DNA of 6,673 nucleotides, taken from assembly GCA_027084145.1 (NCBI GenBank), contig JALWLM010000043.1:1214-7886 (forward strand), written 5' to 3'. This stretch comes from Crocinitomicaceae bacterium (GTDB lineage Bacteria; Bacteroidota; Bacteroidia; Flavobacteriales_D; Crocinitomicaceae). The notes beneath the pieces were generated by a model. That model had not been told where the DNA came from and searched no databases. It saw only the letters and a program-made list of their open reading frames with translations. Shown here piece by piece: positions 1 to 5,658 of this stretch (positions within the stretch are counted from its first letter, which is position 1; each line of letters begins with the position of its first letter). The position numbers were made by a program, and so were the translations under genes.

Positions 1-3000
1 ACTAATATTAAAAGGATTTTGTATTTTCATTAAGTAATAATCTCTAAAAGATTGTTCATCCGTTTGATTTTGAATCGTTGATTGACTTGAAGCCGCAGCT
101 AAATATCCGTCATCATCCCAGTTTCCTGTTGCTCTATATACACTTAACACATTTCTTTGATTAAAAATATTAGTAACACGGAAATAAACATTCAAATTAG
201 CTTCTTTCCCTTTTTTCCCTCCTTCACCTTTCTTTCCTCCTAAAACTACCGGAATATTTCTGTCTATTTGAAGATCTGTTCGATATGACCAAGGCATACG
301 AGAACCGTTTAAAGTCCCGTCTAAACCTCCTCCCCCTTGAGGTTGAAATTGACCTTCATTTGAAATTCCGATTTGCTTAGAATAAGGTGCTCCCGAAGAA
401 ATGTTTGTTGTTAAGTTAACCCCTGTACTTTCAAACAAGCCAAACTCTCCAAGCATGGGGCCTTTATAAGATTTTCCCGAGCCATATCTATAATCCAATA
501 CGATATTAAATACATGTCTTCTATCAAAGTCATAAGGAAAAATACTTCTTAAGTTGGGTAACCCGGCATTAATTAAACCTGCTGCAGAGGTTGCATCTGT
601 ACCCGTTCCTTCGGCAAATTGTAAGGTATAGTTCAATAACATTCTTAAATTTCCTGTTCTTCTCATATCATAAGAGACAGTCATCCCTTTTACCGTACCA
701 AAATCTCTGTTTCCAAAAGTTCTATATGTTCTCGGATAAGCTCCCGTAACGTTAATCAATTGAACATTATCTCTTTGCTCACGGTAGAATGCTGAGATTT
801 TAATTGAAGACGTTGGTGTGACTACTTGTTGGAATCCGAATTCATAATCAATTGTTCTTTCAGGTCTTAAATTAGAGTTGTTGATTATTTGATTTCTATT
901 AGCCAAGAAGTGATATTCATACGGATCAAATCTAACCCCCGTTGTCGGCCTTTTCGTTAAGATATCATAATGAGCAAAGAAAGATGCTTCTTCCGATATC
1001 GGGAATGAGAAAGATATACGAGGCATTACATTGATTTGTGCTTTGTAATCTTCAAAAGCATCTGCTGTAGGTGTTGTTGCATTTGGATCATGTAAGTAAG
1101 GTGCTATACCTCCGGGTCCTTCTATCAATTTGGGATCCAAAACTTCTGTACCTGTCGCATCGTACCAAGTATCCCCATTTCTAAATCCTTTTATAGCGTT
1201 AGGGTTATTTACATCGTCCACATAAACAACATAATCTCCTCCCATTGATTCCGGAATATCTATCCAAGTTAATGAAGGATCATTGTTTAAAACTTGCTTT
1301 GCTTCATCTACTGTTCTAGCGGTATATACCAAGTATTTATCTTTTAAAACAGGTTGATTCGCATCAAATATATCCACCCTTACCCCTACATTAAATACGA
1401 TATCTCTAAAAGAGAATTTATCCATTAAAAAACCGGCAATGTAAGTAGGCTGGTAAGCACCGATAAAACGCTTATAATTTCCATTTTCATCGAACTCTTC
1501 AAAATATTTATTAATATCGGTTTGTCCTTTCACCTTTTTACCCGTATGGTCATACCCCCAATAAGACACGTAGGAGTCTCCCGAATTAAACAATTCATCC
1601 GGAGAGAACATATCCAAAGAATAAATATTCGGATCGTATTGATCTATATTTAAGAACTCGGTTCCTGCTACTCCTGAAGAAATAAGACCTTGTTCGCTTA
1701 AATATTTTCTTAAATTGTAATCGAAGAAAAATTGTTTATCATTATGTAATGCACCTCCGTATTCTCCCGTTCCACTAGTATAAGCATATCCGGTGTTTAA
1801 AGGTTCATAACTTGTATAAGTTACTCCTTGTTGAGCATCATAAATGTACGTTGGATTACTTAAATCAATTTGAGAGATATGTGCATTAGTGTATTGTCTC
1901 GCTATCTGCCATAAACCTATTGGTCCATTATCTCCTGCTTCCCATCCTCTATCGTAGCGCTGTTCATATTCAAAACCTAAAGAAACAGAGTGATCGCCAA
2001 TATTTGCAGACCCCATTCCCGTTACACGAATTTGATCGTTTTCTATTTTTCGAAATGAATTGTAAGGAGCCCCTATATTATCCCATATTTGATAAACGGA
2101 TTGTGGGATATCTCCATTTAATAAACCATTTCCTTGTCTTACTTGATCTAAATTTCGATAATTTTGTTCTAAAGTCCAGTGTGGTGCATATTCAAATAAA
2201 TTAAAATATTGTTCTGTTTGAGCGGCTAGCATCGGATTAAGATCTGACGGTCTGAAATCTACTCTTACTACGGGCGGATTCACTTCTTGTACGGGACCTA
2301 TATTAGAGATCCCGTCATAAGTTCTTTCTCTCGTTAGGTCAAAGTAACCTACATGACCGTAATTAAATAAGTTATACCCGTGCTTAGGATCAAATCTCTT
2401 TCTTTTTGTTTTCGAGTAATCAACCATTAAGGTATATAAAGCACTTTTGATTTTAGAGCTTGACCCCTCTTCATCGTTTGTAAATCTTTGTGTCAAACGA
2501 CCAAAGACTCTCCAATCAGAGCTTTTATAAGCCCCAAAATTAAAGAAGTTAAATAAAGAAGCTCTTCTTGAGTAGAGATTTCCCCAACTAAAGTTGTAAG
2601 ACCCACCAAATGAAAGGTTAACAGAAGGTCCTGTATTTACGTCAATTTTAGCTTGCCCTGATAAAGAAGATGTTCTCGCATTCATTCTCCAAGGTGTTTT
2701 CTCAAAATCATCTTCTCTTAAATAAAGTGCCGTATAACGCGTACTCCCGTCCCCTAAACGAATTAACGGAGTTTCTAACAACATATCTCTTACATCTTTC
2801 TTAATTCGATAAGATCCTCCATGCAATGGCCGGCTATCTAATTGTGTGGTATAGTTTGCAGAAACTAAAAACCCGAGGATCGGCTTTGTTTTTCTACCCG
2901 TTGAATCTTTTTTCATTAAAAGCGGACCGGAAAGCATTGCTTCTAATAGATTATAGGAGTATTTATCTAACCCAAATACTTTTCCGTCATATCCATCAGG

Positions 3001-3765
3001 ATCACTTCCTTTAAAATAAAACCCTGAAGTCACTGCTTCTACCGAACCGAAATATTCTGAAGAAGGTCCTCTTGTTATAATAGATATAATCCCCCCTGTA
3101 GCATCCCCGTAATTTGCAGGTAAACCTCCCGTAATTACAGAAACCTCTTGTATGGCTGATTTAGGAAGATTTGTTGATCCTCTAACTTTAATACCATCTA
3201 TATAAAAGTAAGTTGCATCTGAACGAGACCCCCTTACACTAATAGAACCATCGTCTTCAGATTGCTGAACACCACCGGCAGTAGCTGCAACCGCAGATGC
3301 AGAACGCGCTGCCAATTTAGAAATATCATCTCTTGTCAATGTTTGACCTGACGATCCACCATCTTGATCAATTAACGGCACTATATAAGCTGTTACCTTC
3401 ACCTCTTCTATTTCTTGTACATCAGAGGGCTTCCCTAAAGTTAAATCATAAAGGAAAGTGATTTTATCCGAATTAACCACAACTCCCTCTAATCTTTGTG
3501 ATTGATACCCTTCACCTTCATTTCTAACTTCTATATCATATTTTCCGGGAGCAATTGAATTTATTTGAAATATACCATCAAAATCTGTGTTTTCTCCTCC
3601 TTTTATTTGGCCTTCAGAATACAATAAGACCTTACAATAAGGAATCGGCTCTTTTGTTTCAGCATCTATCACAGAACCTTTTATTGTTCCTAACCCTGAC
3701 TGTGAGAACCCATAACTTAGTGTTAATAATACACTTACGAATATCAATCTTAATCTTAACAACAT
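1..3765 (-). CDS. TonB-dependent outer-membrane receptor with carboxypeptidase-regulatory-like N-terminal domain (3' end cut by window edge)
   Basis: Seen: 1255 codons are open from the ATG at 3765-3763 to the left edge, with no frameshift or stop when every line is translated. Residues 1-22 form a signal peptide: basic start, hydrophobic core, then FSQ before the mature protein. Residues about 26-112 (GTIKGSVIDAETKEPIP onward) match a carboxypeptidase-D regulatory-like beta-sandwich. IEEVKVTAY at 119-127 is the likely TonB box. The plug spans about 135-235, with SVRGSRSDATYFYIDG (176-191) and NYGDATGGIISIITRG (218-233). The rest is a beta-barrel rich in aromatic and Gly residues, ending in VTNIFNQRN (about 1197-1205). 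Known: such receptors use TonB-ExbBD energy to import large ligands across the outer membrane. Inference: the plug and barrel motifs resemble the large Oar-like group rather than SusC, and no SusD gene is visible upstream, so the ligand is unknown. The final YYLMKIQNPFN pattern suggests only some 10-25 residues are missing. There is no Shine-Dalgarno sequence before the start. Confidence 0.93.
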   Translation of the reverse strand, partial: MLLRLRLIFVSVLLTLSYGFSQSGLGTIKGSVIDAETKEPIPYCKVLLYSEGQIKGGENTDFDGIFQINSIAPGKYDIEVRNEGEGYQSQRLEGVVVNSDKITFLYDLTLGKPSDVQEIEEVKVTAYIVPLIDQDGGSSGQTLTRDDISKLAARSASAVAATAGGVQQSEDDGSISVRGSRSDATYFYIDGIKVRGSTNLPKSAIQEVSVITGGLPANYGDATGGIISIITRGPSSEYFGSVEAVTSGFYFKGSDPDGYDGKVFGLDKYSYNLLEAMLSGPLLMKKDSTGRKTKPILGFLVSANYTTQLDSRPLHGGSYRIKKDVRDMLLETPLIRLGDGSTRYTALYLREDDFEKTPWRMNARTSSLSGQAKIDVNTGPSVNLSFGGSYNFSWGNLYSRRASLFNFFNFGAYKSSDWRVFGRLTQRFTNDEEGSSSKIKSALYTLMVDYSKTKRKRFDPKHGYNLFNYGHVGYFDLTRERTYDGISNIGPVQEVNPPVVRVDFRPSDLNPMLAAQTEQYFNLFEYAPHWTLEQNYRNLDQVRQGNGLLNGDIPQSVYQIWDNIGAPYNSFRKIENDQIRVTGMGSANIGDHSVSLGFEYEQRYDRGWEAGDNGPIGLWQIARQYTNAHISQIDLSNPTYIYDAQQGVTYTSYEPLNTGYAYTSGTGEYGGALHNDKQFFFDYNLRKYLSEQGLISSGVAGTEFLNIDQYDPNIYSLDMFSPDELFNSGDSYVSYWGYDHTGKKVKGQTDINKYFEEFDENGNYKRFIGAYQPTYIAGFLMDKFSFRDIVFNVGVRVDIFDANQPVLKDKYLVYTARTVDEAKQVLNNDPSLTWIDIPESMGGDYVVYVDDVNNPNAIKGFRNGDTWYDATGTEVLDPKLIEGPGGIAPYLHDPNATTPTADAFEDYKAQINVMPRISFSFPISEEASFFAHYDILTKRPTTGVRFDPYEYHFLANRNQIINNSNLRPERTIDYEFGFQQVVTPTSSIKISAFYREQRDNVQLINVTGAYPRTYRTFGNRDFGTVKGMTVSYDMRRTGNLRMLLNYTLQFAEGTGTDATSAAGLINAGLPNLRSIFPYDFDRRHVFNIVLDYRYGSGKSYKGPMLGEFGLFESTGVNLTTNISSGAPYSKQIGISNEGQFQPQGGGGLDGTLNGSRMPWSYRTDLQIDRNIPVVLGGKKGEGGKKGKEANLNVYFRVTNIFNQRNVLSVYRATGNWDDDGYLAAASSQSTIQNQTDEQSFRDYYLMKIQNPFNIS

Positions 3766-3861
3766 AGGTATCGTTTTACGTTTTTATTAAATTCTATTTT
3801 TAAAGCCGTAAATATATAAATTTTTAATAAACAGCATTCATAATTCCCTTTTGTTTTTATC

Positions 3862-3869
3862 CAAAGTTA
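3862..3869 (-). promoter_or_regulatory. Candidate -7 promoter element for the TonB-dependent receptor gene
   Basis: Read on the minus strand this is TAACTTTG, an exact match to the Bacteroidota -7 consensus TAnnTTTG. Transcription would start near 3856, giving a leader of about 90 bases before the receptor ATG. I see no clear -33 TTG element at the usual spacing. A weaker alternative, TATATTTA at 3816-3809, would give a leader of about 38 bases. The choice between them is inference. Confidence 0.45.
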
Positions 3870-3980
3870 TCAAATTACTTTAAAACGGTATCACTGTTTT
3901 TTTCCTTTTTATTTCTTTTTTATACATGTCTAATTCATCTTCAAAATTTATCTTATACTTATATTTATTATAAGATTATT

Positions 3981-3988
3981 TACCTTTG
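3981..3988 (+). promoter_or_regulatory. Candidate -7 promoter element for the phosphopantetheinyl transferase gene
   Basis: TACCTTTG matches the Bacteroidota -7 consensus TAnnTTTG exactly and ends only five bases before the ATG at 3994. With the usual few bases between this element and the transcription start, the mRNA would begin at or within a base or two of the start codon, that is, be leaderless. No -33 TTG is obvious about 20 bases upstream, where the sequence is purely AT-rich. The bases before the ATG hold no Shine-Dalgarno sequence, consistent with leaderless translation. Confidence 0.55.
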
Positions 3989-3993
3989 CTTTT

Positions 3994-4626
3994 ATGCAAA
4001 AAAGTGATTTTTCACATATTATAATAGATAACGTCATTATTCACACGTGTCGTTATAATGATTTTAACATATCTTCCTATTTACACTATTTAAATAAAGA
4101 TGAACAAGTAAGATTGAGTTCTTTCAAGAACAAAAAACGACAACAAGAATTTGTTAAAACCCGTATTTTAAAACATCACCTATTTGGAGATAAAAGAATT
4201 ATATATTCAGACATTGGAGTTCCGTCTATTGAAAAGGGACCGTTTATTTCAATTAGTCATGCAAAAAATATTGTAGCTATTGCAGTATGTGAAAAATTTC
4301 AAATTGGTCTGGATTTAGAAACACCTCAAGAAAAAATAAAATATCTATACCCAAAATTTATTTCCGAGAAAGAATTGAAATACATCCAAACGGATGATTT
4401 AACACAACTAACTAAAGTTTGGTCAGGAAAAGAAGTATTATATAAGCTTGCAGGAAGAAAAGGTGTTGACTTTAAAAAAGATTTATTACTTATCCCAAAA
4501 GATAAAAACAAATGGATGGGAAGAATTTTAAATCCTAAAGAGAAAATTTACGTTGAATTAGATATCTTTGAAAAAAACGGAGTTGTATATTCCATTAATC
4601 ATCGAGCTATTGAAAAAGAAGAATAA
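3994..4626 (+). CDS. Sfp-type 4'-phosphopantetheinyl transferase superfamily protein
   Basis: This enzyme moves the 4'-phosphopantetheine arm from coenzyme A to a conserved serine of acyl, peptidyl or aryl carrier proteins, turning apo- into holo-carrier in the cytoplasm. Seen: 210 residues, the usual Sfp-type length and about twice that of AcpS. The hallmark motifs are in order: SISHA at 86-90; GLDLE at 105-109, where D107 and E109 should bind Mg2+; and WSGKEVLYK at 143-151, the WxxKExxxK signature with E147 as the third metal ligand and K151 catalytic. The basic stretch KNKKRQQEFVKTR at 45-57 fits the region that contacts CoA phosphates. All key residues are present, so it should be active. 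The ATG start lies just after a TAnnTTTG element. Its 3' end overlaps the next gene, which suggests one transcript. The carrier-protein partner cannot be read from this window; fatty-acid ACP or an aryl-polyene/flexirubin or polyketide carrier are possibilities (inference). Confidence 0.92.
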   Translation: MQKSDFSHIIIDNVIIHTCRYNDFNISSYLHYLNKDEQVRLSSFKNKKRQQEFVKTRILKHHLFGDKRIIYSDIGVPSIEKGPFISISHAKNIVAIAVCEKFQIGLDLETPQEKIKYLYPKFISEKELKYIQTDDLTQLTKVWSGKEVLYKLAGRKGVDFKKDLLLIPKDKNKWMGRILNPKEKIYVELDIFEKNGVVYSINHRAIEKEE

Positions 4627-5347
4627 TATACTTAAACGGTTTTCATCTCAAAAAGGCCAAATAGCCGTTTTAATCGACCCTGATAAAATTACGGGTTATA
4701 GAGAGTTTAAAGATTTTTTAGATAAAGTCAATTTTTCGGGTGCCCATTATCTATTTATTGGAGGAAGCTCTGTGACACATAAAGACTTCATTCGGGTAAT
4801 TGAATGGAGTAAAAAACTATCTAAACTTCCCATTGTTATTTTCCCCGGAGCATCTTATCATATCTCAGATCATGCGGATGCTATTTTATATTTAAGTCTA
4901 ATTTCCGGGCGAAATCCGGACTACCTCATCGGACAGCATATACAAAGTTCCAATGAGTTATATGACATGCCTATTGAAGTTATCCCAACTGCTTATCTTC
5001 TCATTGACGGAGGGACACAATCTTCTGTTGCATACGTTAGTCAGACAACACCAATCCCACAAGAAAACATTTCTATCATAGAAAGAACCTGTAAAGCAGG
5101 ATTACTTCAAGGTAAAGATCTTTTATATTTAGATGCCGGAAGCGGTGCAAAATACCCCGTATCTCAAAAAATCATTAATCATTTAGCACAACTCGATGCT
5201 CCTTTAATTGTTGGAGGAGGTATTAAATCTAAAAAAGACTTACTTCAAGCTAAAAATGCAAACGTCATTGTTATCGGCAACAAGCTAGAAGAAGATATTG
5301 ACTTTTTATTAGACCTTGAAGCTTTTACCCAAAGTAGCCAGTCTTAA
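4610..5347 (+). CDS. Geranylgeranylglyceryl/heptaprenylglyceryl phosphate synthase family protein (non-ATG start)
   Basis: Family role: a TIM-barrel prenyltransferase that joins a polyprenyl diphosphate to sn-glycerol-1-phosphate, forming the first ether bond of archaeal-type lipids. Group II members occur in Bacteroidota. Seen, numbering from TTG 4610 (245 residues): IAVLIDPDK near the N-terminus (about 18-26), FIGGSS (49-54), FPG (78-80), SGRNPDYLIG (99-108), YLDAGSGAKYP (173-183), VGGGIKS (201-207) and IGN (222-224). The glycine-rich loops are the phosphate-binding sites at the C-terminal ends of the strands. Start choice: the frame has no ATG before the late internal Met in YDMPIE, so a non-ATG codon is required. 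TTG 4610 gives an N-terminus that aligns in length with the family (about 17 residues before AVLIDPDK) and overlaps the upstream gene by 17 bases. TTG 4583 or TTG 4568 would add 9 or 14 residues. The overlap suggests translational coupling. Prenyl chain length cannot be decided here. Confidence 0.88.
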   Translation: MKKKNNILKRFSSQKGQIAVLIDPDKITGYREFKDFLDKVNFSGAHYLFIGGSSVTHKDFIRVIEWSKKLSKLPIVIFPGASYHISDHADAILYLSLISGRNPDYLIGQHIQSSNELYDMPIEVIPTAYLLIDGGTQSSVAYVSQTTPIPQENISIIERTCKAGLLQGKDLLYLDAGSGAKYPVSQKIINHLAQLDAPLIVGGGIKSKKDLLQAKNANVIVIGNKLEEDIDFLLDLEAFTQSSQS

Positions 5348-5390
5348 TTTTAATTAAAAATACAATAATTGTTAAAGTTGCTAATTAAGA
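5342..5390. terminator. Possible bidirectional terminator: inverted repeat spanning two convergent stop codons
   Basis: TCTTAATT at 5342-5349 is repeated in inverse as AATTAAGA at 5383-5390, eight base pairs separated by 33 AT-rich bases. The short palindrome TTTTAATTAAAA lies inside at 5348-5359. The repeat carries the Ser-stop codons of both converging genes. The stem is almost all A/T with a long loop, so it would be weak. Its position between convergent genes is the main reason to consider it a terminator. Confidence 0.25.
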
Positions 5391-5561
5391 TCCGCAACCG
5401 ATACAATCGATATGAGAATCCATTGGCTTTACTCCATTTAACTTCATTTGAAGATTATGAATTTCATCTTTAATATCCATATCTTGAAACATATCTCCTG
5501 TAAGTTTTGCTTCCAACTTTTTAATTTTTGCTTCCAATTGCTCTTTTGTTAATTCAGTCAT
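5385..5561 (-). CDS. Small 58-residue protein with helical hairpin and C-terminal CxxCGS tail, function unknown
   Basis: The minus strand reads ATG at 5561-5559 to TAA at 5387-5385, 58 residues. Seen: residues 3-20 are charged and amphipathic, with hydrophobics at L9, I13, L16 and L20 in a heptad pattern. A turn rich in Gly, Asp and Met follows (TGDMFQDMD, 21-29), then a second helix with I34, L37 and L41. The tail ends DCIGCGS (52-58), with C53 and C56 as a CxxC pair at the very C-terminus. No signal peptide or membrane segment is present, so it should be cytoplasmic. The composition and coherent secondary structure support a real gene. From memory, proteins with this kind of CIGCGS ending occur widely in Flavobacteriia, but I cannot assign a function; metal binding or thiol chemistry by the CxxC is only inference. 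It lies 97 bases downstream of ligA on the same strand and may share its transcript. Confidence 0.8.
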   Translation of the reverse strand: MTELTKEQLEAKIKKLEAKLTGDMFQDMDIKDEIHNLQMKLNGVKPMDSHIDCIGCGS

Positions 5562-5589
5562 TTTAGTTTTAGTTTAATGATTCACTCTT

Positions 5590-5597
5590 CAAAATTG
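5590..5597 (-). promoter_or_regulatory. Weak candidate -7 element for the small CxxCGS protein gene
   Basis: On the minus strand this reads CAATTTTG, one mismatch from TAnnTTTG, with a run of seven T about five bases upstream. Transcription would start near 5584, some 23 bases before the ATG. The match is imperfect in AT-rich sequence and may be chance; the gene could instead be read through from ligA. Confidence 0.2.
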
Positions 5598-5658
5598 AGT
5601 AAAAAAATTATTTCATCTAAACTCCTTCATTTTAATTTTTCAAAAAATTATAAACATT

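Noticed and set aside
1920..2204. Plus-strand open frame of 94 codons inside the receptor gene
   Set aside because: It lies wholly antisense to well-conserved barrel sequence, has no promoter or ribosome site, and its translation shows no coherent domain.
2826..3014. Plus-strand open frame of 62 codons inside the receptor gene
   Set aside because: Antisense shadow of the receptor's early barrel region; low-complexity, non-protein-like translation.
3555..3767. Plus-strand open frame of 70 codons over the receptor's N-terminus
   Set aside because: Antisense to the signal peptide and regulatory-like domain; Leu-rich translation is what the reverse of that AT-rich sequence gives.
3824..3841. 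Five-codon upstream open frame (MNAVY) in the putative receptor leader
   Set aside because: Too short to judge; such frames are expected by chance in AT-rich leaders and nothing links it to attenuation.
4326..4511. Minus-strand frame of 61 codons
   Set aside because: Antisense to the catalytic part of the phosphopantetheinyl transferase, which has all its family motifs.
5634..5649. Hairpin AATTTTT-CA-AAAAATT after ligA as a terminator
   Set aside because: The stem is only A/T with a two-base loop, no G/C core and no following T-run on the minus strand; expected by chance in this composition.
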